Shown: positions 6,158 through 15,397 of the stretch, one piece after another | Position numbering within the stretch: the stretch's first letter is position 1 | How the letters are laid out: every line of letters starts with the position of its first letter | Source of the DNA: Acholeplasmataceae bacterium | Lineage (GTDB): Bacteria; Bacillota_I; Bacilli_A; Acholeplasmatales; Acholeplasmataceae | Assembly: GCA_021736335.1 (NCBI GenBank) | Contig: JAIPGC010000003.1 | Span: 1 to 64,000, forward strand | Length of the DNA stretch: 64,000 bases | Reading direction: 5' to 3' | Made by a program: the position numbers and the translations under genes | Notes under the pieces: generated by a model | Databases searched by the model: none | What the model was told of the DNA's origin: nothing | The model's input: only the letters and a program-made list of their open reading frames with translations

Positions 6158-7483
6158 TTATTTTGCTAATGCACCCATAGGATCCCAAGGTTTTAACACT
6201 TTTGGTGCTTGTTTCCATGCTTTCTTTTGAACTTCAGAAAGATACTTTTCATGAATGACAGCTTGATAGACATATTGATCAAACCATGAGTCTGATGCTA
6301 AATAATATCCTTTACTTCCATTAGCATCACCCCAGCTATTTTCAATCTTAAAGCGATTAGGTTTTCCTTCATCTATATTGACTGCAGTAAGTAGCATTGC
6401 ATGATTCATTGCACTTTGACTGTAGTCAAGTTGATCTTCTTTTGATAAGAATAAGCTCATCTCAAGCATCTGATCATAATCATATGATAGGTCATCCCAA
6501 ACGCCAATTGTGCGATCACCATACCTTGCAACATCTGATCCGAACCAAACAACTTCATTATCTAAGAGTTGTTTCAAAACAAGATCCTTTAAATCTTTCA
6601 TTTCAAGGTTTAAATATTTGATTTCTCTACCACCAATGACATTACCTAAATATGAAACTGTATAAGTTTTCATAAAGGGTTTATCTTTTGTTGGTGAATT
6701 GATGATACTAACATAGTCCTTTAAGATGTCACCTACATGTTCAAAATAAAAACCTTGAGGTGTAAGTCCTTTGATGATATGATATTGTTCTTTTGCTATA
6801 TATTCAAAATCAAATGATTCTGGTGGTGTACCAAAATTAGTTGATAAAAATGTATATAGTTCATCAAGTGCTTTTGTCTTAAGTGCTTCAATCTCACTTT
6901 TCTTGCCTTCACTAAATAACCGTCTTGCACTTGCTGCATATTGGCGTAATTTGAGATTAATAATTTGATTCATAAATCTGGTTCCACTGCTTGAAGTCGT
7001 TTCTGCCATAGCTTCTTTTGGAACAATACCATACTTTTCAATTAGGCTTACGAACATATCCCATTGACCACCATCCTGAATACCTGTCTTTAATAGGTGT
7101 TGCAATGTTCTATCGTCTTGATCAGCATCCAAGAAATCATCAATAGATTCAATGAAATAATTAATCTTTTCAAACTTATCCCAAAAAGCTGTGTAGTTCT
7201 GTGATAATTCAAATTCCTTTAAATCGTACTTCTTAGCAATCACTTCTCTTAAATGATTGAGTCCAGCAAAAATCCAACATCTGCCACTTTGCTTTTGATT
7301 AGCAACTGGTAATGTTTTAATTTCATTTGAAAAGCGAAATTGAGTTAAAGGCTTTTGTTCTTGCTTATCAAAAAGATTGGCTAAATCATTTTTGACTAAA
7401 ACGCGTTTTAATGCTTGTTGAACTGGTTTTTTTTCATAGTTACTTTTTAATTTTTTTAAGTCATTTACTTCAATTTTTTTCAT
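6158..7483 (-). CDS. pepC: Aminopeptidase C / bleomycin hydrolase family
   Basis: This 441-residue cytosolic cysteine aminopeptidase removes N-terminal residues from peptides. The papain-fold (C1B) triad is visible: Cys69 in NQKQSGRCWIF, His361 in AMNHAMLLTAV and Asn382 in ENSWGD. Length and the C-terminal tail, which acts as a ruler in the hexamer cavity, match PepC. AGGTG precedes the ATG. It lies just after the terminator of the jetABC operon and has its own UUCG-type terminator, so it is probably transcribed alone from a promoter inside the jetC end. Confidence 0.93.
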   Translation of the reverse strand: MKKIEVNDLKKLKSNYEKKPVQQALKRVLVKNDLANLFDKQEQKPLTQFRFSNEIKTLPVANQKQSGRCWIFAGLNHLREVIAKKYDLKEFELSQNYTAFWDKFEKINYFIESIDDFLDADQDDRTLQHLLKTGIQDGGQWDMFVSLIEKYGIVPKEAMAETTSSSGTRFMNQIINLKLRQYAASARRLFSEGKKSEIEALKTKALDELYTFLSTNFGTPPESFDFEYIAKEQYHIIKGLTPQGFYFEHVGDILKDYVSIINSPTKDKPFMKTYTVSYLGNVIGGREIKYLNLEMKDLKDLVLKQLLDNEVVWFGSDVARYGDRTIGVWDDLSYDYDQMLEMSLFLSKEDQLDYSQSAMNHAMLLTAVNIDEGKPNRFKIENSWGDANGSKGYYLASDSWFDQYVYQAVIHEKYLSEVQKKAWKQAPKVLKPWDPMGALAK

Positions 7484-7505
7484 TTATTTTCACCTTTCTT
7501 ATTTC

Positions 7506-7534
7506 AAAAGACGGCCCAACAGGGCCATCTTTTA
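7506..7534 (-). terminator. Terminator of the jetABC operon
   Basis: On the minus strand GATGGCCC-TGTT-GGGCCGTC, flanked by AAAA and TTTT, directly follows the jetC stop. It closes the operon, so a jetD gene is not part of this transcript. Confidence 0.8.
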
Positions 7535-10500
7535 TTAAACTCTAATCATTCTTTCATCCTTAAATGTTTCCACAATAGCATAATCATTTTCTTTTACAAT
7601 GACCAAGCTTGTGTTGACATAATTGATGATATTTGAAACGCGTTGAGGTGGTACAGCAATCAATAATTGAATGCTTAAGCTGTTATAGAATTTCATCATC
7701 GCATCGATTCTTGATTCATCCATATTATTAAATGCTTCATCAAATAAAACGATACAACCTGAGTCAATTCTTCTATTTTTGGTTAGAAGTTGTTGGAAAG
7801 AAGCTGCAATAACGATATAGAATGGAACTTGAGTTTCCCCACCACTCTTTTCCTTAGAAACCTTAGAGAACATGGACTTGTTCCCATTCTTATTCGTGAC
7901 TTCAATGTCATATGCCATATAGTTTCGATAATCCAAATACTTATACGTTAACATATCATATTCAGGATCATTAGAGGCAATCTTCTCAAATAATTCCATC
8001 AAGATGGTTTCATTTTTCTTTGTTAAACCTTCAGTAAACAATGTGTGCTTGCTAATTGCTTCATTTCCCATAATGATATTATAGTACAATTTATAATCGG
8101 GATCATCACTTGCTTTGTAGGTCAGCTGATAACTATCTGAACCAAAGGTCTTACCCATTAAGGCGATATTGAGTTCAGCTATTTGTTGCTGTGCGTTTTC
8201 AATTGATGCTCTAAGCTTGCCAACAAATTCTTCTTTAAATCCGATTTCTGAATTTCTACGAAGTTCTGTTGCTTCTTGTTCATAACGAACTAAGTTGTTG
8301 TTTCTAATCTTATGTGCTTCTTGTTCGAAATAAACGAGATCATCCATTGTCGGTGCAGCACCAAAATGGAAGAGATCAATATAATTCTTCATTTGGTTGA
8401 CAATGTCAGCTCCAGCCTTTATGATTTGTGAATTCAAACTTACATTGGATTGTGCCAAGTAAGTTGTAATTGCGTCATGGTCCTGCTTAAACTTCATCTT
8501 TAAAGCAAAGAATTGAGTATTAGCAAGACTTAATTTTTCAGGATGCTTGTGACTGAGTTCTTTTTGAGCAATAGAGAATTCATCTAGTTTTTCTTTGATT
8601 TCATCAATTAAGTCGATGATCCGTTGACGTTCATCACGGTTTGTTGCAATCTCACCAACAAAACTTTCTGAATCTATGCGTAATTGCTTACGGTTATCTC
8701 TTGCTTTTTGAATTTGTTCTTCAAGCTTAGCAAGATTCTTATCCTTACCTAAGCTATTGATTTGTTCTTCAAGTTGTGTGTACTCTCTTCTGGTTTGTTT
8801 GATTAAATCAAAATATCTGATTTGTCCTTGATGTACTAGTTGGTTAGATCTACTTTGTGAAAGTAATCTCATGATCTTATCGTTTTTATCTGTGATGTCA
8901 TATAACTTGTCCATTTTGGCTTCTAGAGCGCTTAAATGCTTAGTTTCCATCTCTGTTTGCATCGTAGTTGCTTGAGTGCCTATAAAAGGAATTTCATAGA
9001 CTCTAGGATTGATTTGTCTTGCAGTATGGTTACTATAAGTCATGCATGTTGGAGTAATCGAACGATTGAAATTCTTTAAGTCATGAACATCATCCACACA
9101 ATATGTACTGTTAAGTAGCATATTAATATAATATCTAGCATATGTATGGTCTGAGGTTACTTTATCTGCAAGTGTTCCAGGAACAAGTTGCTCATATGCG
9201 GTAAGTTTTTGTGTGTTAACGAGTCCAACTCCATATATCTTTTGTTCAAATTTAACTTGATCATATATATCAAGAGCATCATTAAAATAACTAGGATCTA
9301 CGATAATGTCAAATCTTTGTGTATTCAAATAACCTTCAACAGCATTTCTCCACTTTTCATCACTTACTTCAATGAGCTCGCATAATGGTCTTACACGAAC
9401 TTCTTTTTGATAATGACTCGATAATCCATCATTAATCGCACGGATTAAATTTTCTACATAATTAGGATAAGTTTTAACATTTCTTTTCAGTTGATTGAGT
9501 CTTTGTTGAGAATCACGTATTTCTTCTGATAACTCTCTTTTTTCAGCTTCCAATTTGTCTTTTTCAGTATGATATGCTTGAAGATATGCTTGAACTTCAG
9601 TATTGAGTGTTGAAAGCTGTTGTGATAGCTCTGAAGCACCAAGTTGATCTTCATTGGATTGATAATAACTTACAAATTCTTTCATGGTTGTGTTGGGTAG
9701 CAAGTTAATTAATTCTTTAATGGTTGTAAATTCTTTTTGAAGCATATCTTTAAGCTGTGATAAAACATCTCTTTGAGTTTCATATTCTGTCGCTTTTTTT
9801 TGCAATGCTTCTTGATATGAGCTTAAAGTTCTTGATAAATCACTATCATTTTTCGCACGTTCTAGGTTTAAAATTGCACGATCGTTTTCTTCGATTTGAT
9901 CATCAATTTGACCTTTAGCTTCGCGAAGATAATCTAATTTCTTATCAATTTGAGTTAATTTGTCTTCATTTTGTTTGATGAAAGATTCTCTTTTTTCTAC
10001 CCAATTGAGTTGATCAATGAGTTTATTGATATCTTGCTGTTCTTTATTTAATGTGATATCTTCACCAGTTTGGTGTATCAAATCAAGTTTCTCAAGTTTT
10101 TCACGATCTTTTTTGATTTGCATTTCAATCTTTTTAAGTTGTGCAACATTGTTTTTTAATGATTGAATGTCAATTGGATCATCATCTAGCAAAAACTCAA
10201 AGACGAATGCTTGAAGGTCTATTGATCTAAAAGCTAGGGCTTTGGGAAGTATTTTTGCATACTTAGTTGCATCCATACCAAAAAATCTCGCAAGTGCATC
10301 ACGATATTTTTTTTGTGTCTCAAAAGGTGTAAATTCAATATCTAAAGACTTAAGATAAGCCTTCATGCTCTTATAGTCTCTTGGATATTTCTTCTCAAGG
10401 AATAAGCTATCATGAATGGATACATTATCTAAAAGATAAAATCTTTCTTTAAGTGCGGATGTTTTTGGTAAATCAAGGATACATCCAATCACAGAAAACT

Positions 10501-10810
10501 TTTTACTTTGTTCATCGAAGAACTCTAAGGCGAGATGTGAAACGACATCTCCATTTCTTAGAAATTCTTTGTTTTCAGCACCAATACGACCTCTGACATA
10601 CCCTTCTAAAGTACGCTTTGCATCATCAGTTGCTGCAATATTAAATTTAGAACCACTTCTTCCACCTACAAATAAATATTGCATGGCATCTAGCAATGTA
10701 GATTTACCGGATCCGTTTTCACCGGAAATGAGGGCATTATCTTTAATATCAATGGTTTGATTAGAGAATAAATGCCAGTTGACTAATTTAATCTTCGTCA
10801 ATTTCTTCAT
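7535..10810 (-). CDS. jetC: JetC, SMC/MukB-like ATPase of a Wadjet-type complex
   Basis: The 1091-residue protein has an SMC-like layout: Walker A GENGSGKST at 30-38, a long coiled coil, a compact hinge-like block at about 455-545 (VRPLCELIEV, EKWRNAVEGYL, FDIIVDPSY), a second coiled coil, signature KSGGET at about 988-993 and Walker B IVLFDEAFNNMD with D1024 and E1025. This is the JetC/MksB family. It hydrolyses ATP and extrudes DNA loops with JetA (kleisin) and JetB (KITE). I start it at ATG 10810, eleven bases after GGAGG; the upstream GTG at 10822 sits directly on the ribosome site. It overlaps jetB by 23 bases. A terminator follows directly and no jetD is present. Confidence 0.92.
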   Translation of the reverse strand: MKKLTKIKLVNWHLFSNQTIDIKDNALISGENGSGKSTLLDAMQYLFVGGRSGSKFNIAATDDAKRTLEGYVRGRIGAENKEFLRNGDVVSHLALEFFDEQSKKFSVIGCILDLPKTSALKERFYLLDNVSIHDSLFLEKKYPRDYKSMKAYLKSLDIEFTPFETQKKYRDALARFFGMDATKYAKILPKALAFRSIDLQAFVFEFLLDDDPIDIQSLKNNVAQLKKIEMQIKKDREKLEKLDLIHQTGEDITLNKEQQDINKLIDQLNWVEKRESFIKQNEDKLTQIDKKLDYLREAKGQIDDQIEENDRAILNLERAKNDSDLSRTLSSYQEALQKKATEYETQRDVLSQLKDMLQKEFTTIKELINLLPNTTMKEFVSYYQSNEDQLGASELSQQLSTLNTEVQAYLQAYHTEKDKLEAEKRELSEEIRDSQQRLNQLKRNVKTYPNYVENLIRAINDGLSSHYQKEVRVRPLCELIEVSDEKWRNAVEGYLNTQRFDIIVDPSYFNDALDIYDQVKFEQKIYGVGLVNTQKLTAYEQLVPGTLADKVTSDHTYARYYINMLLNSTYCVDDVHDLKNFNRSITPTCMTYSNHTARQINPRVYEIPFIGTQATTMQTEMETKHLSALEAKMDKLYDITDKNDKIMRLLSQSRSNQLVHQGQIRYFDLIKQTRREYTQLEEQINSLGKDKNLAKLEEQIQKARDNRKQLRIDSESFVGEIATNRDERQRIIDLIDEIKEKLDEFSIAQKELSHKHPEKLSLANTQFFALKMKFKQDHDAITTYLAQSNVSLNSQIIKAGADIVNQMKNYIDLFHFGAAPTMDDLVYFEQEAHKIRNNNLVRYEQEATELRRNSEIGFKEEFVGKLRASIENAQQQIAELNIALMGKTFGSDSYQLTYKASDDPDYKLYYNIIMGNEAISKHTLFTEGLTKKNETILMELFEKIASNDPEYDMLTYKYLDYRNYMAYDIEVTNKNGNKSMFSKVSKEKSGGETQVPFYIVIAASFQQLLTKNRRIDSGCIVLFDEAFNNMDESRIDAMMKFYNSLSIQLLIAVPPQRVSNIINYVNTSLVIVKENDYAIVETFKDERMIRV

Positions 10811-11426
10811 TGTCGTCAACACCTCCTTCTACATAGCCTTCCAATTTATTTACAACTTCTTTGATGTTATCTAAGTTGGTGACATAAAGGATGGTTGGGT
10901 ATATTTTAATCCGAGCATCATCATGCAAGCCTTTATCGATAAAATCGATGATATTATAGTTTCTTAAAAATGATAATGCTGGTTTGAGCTTATCTTTTGT
11001 GATTCTCTTATGATCTAAAAATCCAATTCTTGTTAATTCTTCATGAATCTCATGTAAGAAGATTTCCACATTTTCATCAAGTGTAACAAAATCCTTTTTT
11101 CTTTGATAGATGATTCTAATGACTAAAATCATCAAACTTTCAGTTTTTCTTAAACGCATATGATTATAAAAACTATCATTGCTAATATGAACCACTTCAT
11201 CTTCACGATGAACATTAAGTGTAAAATCGCTTAAAACAAAGAATGATTCAAATAATTCTTTATAAGCTAAGATAAAACGATAATCGTTTGTATCTCCAGG
11301 CTTTCTTTTTGTCAGAAGATTAACCTGTAAAAGCTTATTGACAATACGAGAAAAGATGGTTTTTTCACCTTCTTTTAATGTAATGAAAATATCATTGAAT
11401 TGTTTAGCTGCTGCTGTTTTATTCAT
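10788..11426 (-). CDS. jetB: JetB, MukE/KITE-like subunit (DUF4194)
   Basis: The 212-residue protein has tandem winged-helix character and an acidic tail (EEIDED). It corresponds to DUF4194/JetB (MksE), which bridges the kleisin JetA and dimerises the complex. The start ATG overlaps the jetA stop as ATGA, with GAGG upstream, so translation is coupled. The length matches JetB of type I Wadjet operons (about 200 residues). The identification rests on gene order and size together with the sequence pattern. Confidence 0.88.
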   Translation of the reverse strand: MNKTAAAKQFNDIFITLKEGEKTIFSRIVNKLLQVNLLTKRKPGDTNDYRFILAYKELFESFFVLSDFTLNVHREDEVVHISNDSFYNHMRLRKTESLMILVIRIIYQRKKDFVTLDENVEIFLHEIHEELTRIGFLDHKRITKDKLKPALSFLRNYNIIDFIDKGLHDDARIKIYPTILYVTNLDNIKEVVNKLEGYVEGGVDDNEEIDED

Positions 11427-12805
11427 GCTTTTACCTCTTTAATCCTAAAGTTTTGGAAAGTGACGAAATTGTTCTTACATTCTCTTCCTAATGGTTCAAC
11501 ATCATAATGCATACCAACAGATTTTGAATACAAGAAGATTAAGATGAGTCTAACAAAATCCTCTTGTGTTTCTAAATTGATCTGAGATGCTTCTAATGAA
11601 GAATGTCCATCAAGTAAGTTTTTAACATGCTCATCAATTTCTTTTTTACCGTAGATATTATTTTTAAGCAATGCTTTAATTTTTTCTTGTCTGTATTCAT
11701 CACTAATTTGATTCTCATCAAATGTCAATTCCTCAATTACAGGCTCAATTCTCATACGGCGTTGATTGTAAAGCGATGCAGTATCGATATTTCTAGCTTG
11801 TGTCAGGAAGAAAAGTTGTGAGTAATCAAAATCCCTTTGTCCTAAGACAATTCTAAATAGTCTATTGAATATACCTTCGATGTCATCAGATTGATTTGTG
11901 AAAAAGAGAATCTTTGAAGCTGCAGCACTGATATATTGTTCATTCTTTCTATCAATAGCAAGGATTAAATGTTCTAATGCTGTAAAACTATCTGTAATGA
12001 ATCTTAGACGATCTTCAATGTAAAGATAGGCTTCATTATAATCTTCGATTCTTTTCACCTTTTGGACCATACTAGCAAGCCCGTCCATAACCTCTTCACT
12101 GTTTCTGATATTGGAAACTGATTCTAAGATGGATCGTTTATATCTGGGTAAACTGTCTGTCGTTTTAAGATTGTAATAAGCTGAATCAAAGAAGTTTTGT
12201 TTATACTCTATGAGTAATTTTTCAAGTAATATCTGTAGATCTTGCTTTGATTGTTTTTTTGTAATGTCATAATAATATCGATAGATATTAGCTTTTAGTG
12301 ATTTGAGTTTGCGAATGATGTCATTAGTCTTTTGATAAGCTTGCTCCAAGACACCAATGCCTTCATCTAAGTTGAATGAATTCAAAAGAGAATACACAGT
12401 GAAAATCTCACCTGTATATTCGCTTTGGCGATTGTTTTGGATATTTTCTAGAATATCAATAATTTGTATGGAATAATCAAATAAGTTGAGTGAAGTTTTA
12501 TAGTTGCCTAATTCTTCTTCACCAATCCATCCGTTCTTTTTCAAGACATTGATGACATGCACTGCCTTCTGTCTTGATGTTCTTGCAGGCTCGTCGTCAT
12601 CGACATCAACGAACTCTTCTGTGGTCTGTTCATCAAAATAATCTATTAATCTTGAGATGATAAATTCTCTATCCCCCTGATAAGCATCTTCAATACTATC
12701 AATTGCTCTATAGATGATGAAAATACAATCGATGTATGTCTTTTTATTAGGGGAGGAAAGCACACTAAAAAAATTACTGTTGATTCTTTCAAAGAGATGT
12801 GCCAT
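11423..12805 (-). CDS. jetA: JetA, MukF/kleisin-like subunit (DUF5716)
   Basis: This 460-residue protein begins MAHLFERINSNFFSVLSSPN, the typical start of JetA-family (DUF5716, MksF-like) kleisins, and continues as a mostly helical protein with an N-terminal winged-helix region and a central helical domain. It closes the ring with JetC and binds JetB. A strong AAGGAGG ribosome site precedes the ATG. It is the first gene of the three-gene operon. Length fits JetA of type I Wadjet. Confidence 0.9.
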   Translation of the reverse strand: MAHLFERINSNFFSVLSSPNKKTYIDCIFIIYRAIDSIEDAYQGDREFIISRLIDYFDEQTTEEFVDVDDDEPARTSRQKAVHVINVLKKNGWIGEEELGNYKTSLNLFDYSIQIIDILENIQNNRQSEYTGEIFTVYSLLNSFNLDEGIGVLEQAYQKTNDIIRKLKSLKANIYRYYYDITKKQSKQDLQILLEKLLIEYKQNFFDSAYYNLKTTDSLPRYKRSILESVSNIRNSEEVMDGLASMVQKVKRIEDYNEAYLYIEDRLRFITDSFTALEHLILAIDRKNEQYISAAASKILFFTNQSDDIEGIFNRLFRIVLGQRDFDYSQLFFLTQARNIDTASLYNQRRMRIEPVIEELTFDENQISDEYRQEKIKALLKNNIYGKKEIDEHVKNLLDGHSSLEASQINLETQEDFVRLILIFLYSKSVGMHYDVEPLGRECKNNFVTFQNFRIKEVKA

Positions 12806-12837
12806 CAGATCCTCCTTTATTTTAATAAAATAAAAAA

Positions 12838-12855
12838 AATATGAATTTCATATTT
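12838..12855 (-). terminator. Weak AT-only hairpin with T run
   Basis: AATATGA-ATT-TCATATT on the minus strand is followed by TTTTTTTATTTT. It may end the DEAD-box helicase transcript, or sit in the jetA leader because a -10 box lies just upstream. Confidence 0.4.
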
Positions 12856-12864
12856 ATTGTAACA
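12856..12864 (-). promoter_or_regulatory. Candidate extended -10 of the jetABC operon
   Basis: Minus-strand TGTTACAAT (12864-12856) has the TGn extension and is 5 of 6 to TATAAT. It lies about 50 bases before the jetA ATG. No clear -35 was found. Confidence 0.35.
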
Positions 12865-12895
12865 TGAATTAGACATATTTTCTATTATTTTTGTA

Positions 12896-14554
12896 TTATT
12901 TGTTGCGACCAAGGGTAATCTTGATTTTCTTACCGTTAAACATCTTTCCATTCAGTTCATCCAAACGCTTAATTGCTGCTGGATGAATTTGAAATTCAGT
13001 ATCATTTTGATTGACGATAATGTCACCAACATTCTTAGGATAAAGGTCAGCATATTTCTTAAAATAATCAAGCATTTGCACTGGACGAAGTCCGTCTTCT
13101 TTACCTAAATTGATGACAGCATTCTTGTATGTACCATAAGATTTTTTACCTCTGGAATCTCCTGAAGCATCTGATCTATTTCTTGAACTTCCTCGAGTAT
13201 CATTGCTGTTTCTTGTCTTATAGTCATTCGTTCTTTTTTGTGCTGGTGATTCGATCTGACCATATGTCTTTTTTTCTACTGTTATCTTAGATAACAATGC
13301 ATGAATGATTTCATCATCTGAGAATCCATCTTCATGAAGATGTTCTATGATATCATCATAATTGTTTTCATTTTTGATAATGACATCTTTGATTTTCTTA
13401 TAGTTTCTTTCTTCACTCTTCTTGTAAATATCTTCTTCTGTAGGAATTTCTTTTGGTGTAATTTTCATCTTGATATAATTCTCAATCATAGCAAGTTTAC
13501 CACGTAAGCTTGGATACACTAAAGATACTGATAAACCTGATTTTCCAGCACGTCCAGTACGCCCAATTCTATGCACATAAATTTCATCTTCAAATGGGAT
13601 TTCATAGTTGATAACCATGTCGACATGAGAGATATCTAAGCCTCTTGCTGCAACATCTGTTGCAATCAAAAACTTAAGTCTTTTTGCTCTAAATCTACCC
13701 ATAACATAGTCTCTTTGACTCTGCTTCAAATCACCATGAATTGCATCAGCTTCGTAGTTGTGTTTTTGTAAAAATGCAGAAACACTATCCACGTCAACTT
13801 TTGTGTTGCAAAAAATAATCGCTGAATTAGGGTCATGATAATCAAGTACTCTTATGAGCAAATCATCACGATCAGATTTCTTCACCATATAGTAAATTTG
13901 ATCTGTCTTTGTTACAGTCAAAGTAGGTGTTTCAATCTGAATGATTGCAGGATTCTTCTGATACTTTTGTGCGACCTTTTTGATGAATGGAGGGATCGTT
14001 GCTGAAAAGAGTGCTGTTTGTCTTGTTCTAGGTGTGTCTTTAAGCAATGTTTCCAAATCTTCTTGGAACCCCATTTTAAGCATTTCATCTGCTTCGTCCA
14101 TAACAAGAATCTTCAGATTACTGAAATCAACTGTTCCACGATTTAAGTGGTCAATCGTACGTCCAGGTGTAGCAACCACAATATGTGGATGCTCTGCTAG
14201 TGCCTTAAACTGTTTGTTGTAAGATTCTCCACCAAATATAGAAGTGATTCTTACAGCCTTATTAAACTTGATGAGTTTCAAAAACTCTTTATAAACTTGA
14301 AGCGTTAGCTCTCTTGTGGGACAAATCACTAATGCTTGAACTGTTTTTTCATTGACATTGATTTGTTCTAAGATAGGTATAGCAAAAGCGAATGTTTTGC
14401 CTGTACCTGTTTGAGCTTGGCCAATCAAATCTTGGCCCTCTAGCATTTTTGGAATCGCGTGATGTTGGATCGGCGTTGTTTCCACTAGACCTAGGCTTTC
14501 AATAGCCTGTTTTGTTTCTGTTAAAATTTGTAAATCATTAAATAAAATATTCAT
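12896..14554 (-). CDS. DEAD-box RNA helicase with DbpA-like RNA-binding domain
   Basis: The 552-residue ATP-dependent RNA helicase is of CshA/DeaD type, acting in mRNA decay or ribosome assembly. Q-motif TPIQHHAI, motif I AQTGTGKT (47-54), PTRELT, TPGR, DEAD (153-156), SAT (184-186), ARGLD and HRIGRTGR are all intact. After a basic, low-complexity linker (about 435-465) the last 75 residues form an RRM-like DbpA RNA-binding domain, which in E. coli DbpA and B. subtilis DeaD (YxiN) binds 23S rRNA. ATG 14554 has GAGG upstream; a TTG further out is less likely. Confidence 0.93.
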   Translation of the reverse strand: MNILFNDLQILTETKQAIESLGLVETTPIQHHAIPKMLEGQDLIGQAQTGTGKTFAFAIPILEQINVNEKTVQALVICPTRELTLQVYKEFLKLIKFNKAVRITSIFGGESYNKQFKALAEHPHIVVATPGRTIDHLNRGTVDFSNLKILVMDEADEMLKMGFQEDLETLLKDTPRTRQTALFSATIPPFIKKVAQKYQKNPAIIQIETPTLTVTKTDQIYYMVKKSDRDDLLIRVLDYHDPNSAIIFCNTKVDVDSVSAFLQKHNYEADAIHGDLKQSQRDYVMGRFRAKRLKFLIATDVAARGLDISHVDMVINYEIPFEDEIYVHRIGRTGRAGKSGLSVSLVYPSLRGKLAMIENYIKMKITPKEIPTEEDIYKKSEERNYKKIKDVIIKNENNYDDIIEHLHEDGFSDDEIIHALLSKITVEKKTYGQIESPAQKRTNDYKTRNSNDTRGSSRNRSDASGDSRGKKSYGTYKNAVINLGKEDGLRPVQMLDYFKKYADLYPKNVGDIIVNQNDTEFQIHPAAIKRLDELNGKMFNGKKIKITLGRNK

Positions 14555-14624
14555 TTTTTTCCTCAATTCTTTTTAAACCTTATACACTATACCATAAACA
14601 CTTTAAAAATACTATCATTCACAC

Positions 14625-14649
14625 AAAAAAAAGACTCAATGAGCCTTCT
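14625..14649 (-). terminator. Terminator of the DsbA-like gene
   Basis: AAGGCTC-ATT-GAGTCTT followed by a T run on the minus strand. The gene's stop codon lies inside the stem. Confidence 0.7.
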
Positions 14650-15283
14650 TTCTTTGACAATTCTCACCTTCACAGTGTTCAGTCTTGGAAAATTGTGCAC
14701 TTGCTCGAATTAACTCATCTAAAAGAGCCTTTTCGTTATGATATCCATTTAAGCGATATTTACCATCTATTCTGATATGAGGAAGTTCAAATATGCCTTT
14801 TACAATCGCGTTTTCCCTATTAGATTGAACTTGCGATAAGTACATATCTGAGTTTAATACCTCTTCTGTGAGTGTCTTATCTATACCAGATTGAAAAGCA
14901 ATATCAAGTAGAACTTGATGATCACTTATATCTTTATGATCTTCATAATATGCTTTAAATACATTCAGATTAAACAAAAATGAGCAATCTTCCTTTTTTG
15001 CAAGATGTGAAAGACGATGTGCATCAATAACCTGAACTGGCCTTAAATTGGGATTCACATCTTCAGTAATCTTTTGTGCCTCATTTAATGAGATCACATG
15101 ATGTTTACTCAAAATCCGATGGAAAGTACAATCATCTTCAGGACTAAAAAAGGGAATCATTTCATAACTTCGATAAAGCAATTCCAAATTTTTAAATTCA
15201 TAGTCCAATAATATTTTTTCTATGGTTTTATGTTGTTTGTAACAAAGTGGGCTTAAATAATCCAACCAAATTTCTAATTTCAT
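14636..15283 (-). CDS. DsbA-family (FrnE-like) thioredoxin-fold protein
   Basis: The 215-residue protein has the thioredoxin-DsbA layout: strand WLDYLSPLCY at the N-terminus, a helical insertion (about 60-150) and cis-Pro strand FELPHIRIDGKYRLNGYH near 165-182. The active site is S11-P-L-C14 instead of CPxC, so only the second cysteine of the usual pair is left. No signal peptide is seen, so it is cytosolic. A Cys pair in the tail (CEGENCQ) might serve as resolving thiols. It may be a thiol transferase or isomerase like cytosolic FrnE proteins; the substrate is unknown. AAGGAG precedes the ATG. Confidence 0.8.
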   Translation of the reverse strand: MKLEIWLDYLSPLCYKQHKTIEKILLDYEFKNLELLYRSYEMIPFFSPEDDCTFHRILSKHHVISLNEAQKITEDVNPNLRPVQVIDAHRLSHLAKKEDCSFLFNLNVFKAYYEDHKDISDHQVLLDIAFQSGIDKTLTEEVLNSDMYLSQVQSNRENAIVKGIFELPHIRIDGKYRLNGYHNEKALLDELIRASAQFSKTEHCEGENCQRKKAH

Positions 15284-15397
15284 TTATACTCCTTAACAAG
15301 CCATCATCTAAACATCAATTTAATGTAATTCAATTATAATTTCTAATGCTTAAGATGTCAAAAGATGAGACTTATGAGTGGAGTTTTTTAGGTTGTA

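Noticed and set aside
8000-12800. Possible jetD fragment in other frames of the jet operon
   Set aside because: Plus-strand frames here are short and have no protein-like pattern or Toprim-type motif.
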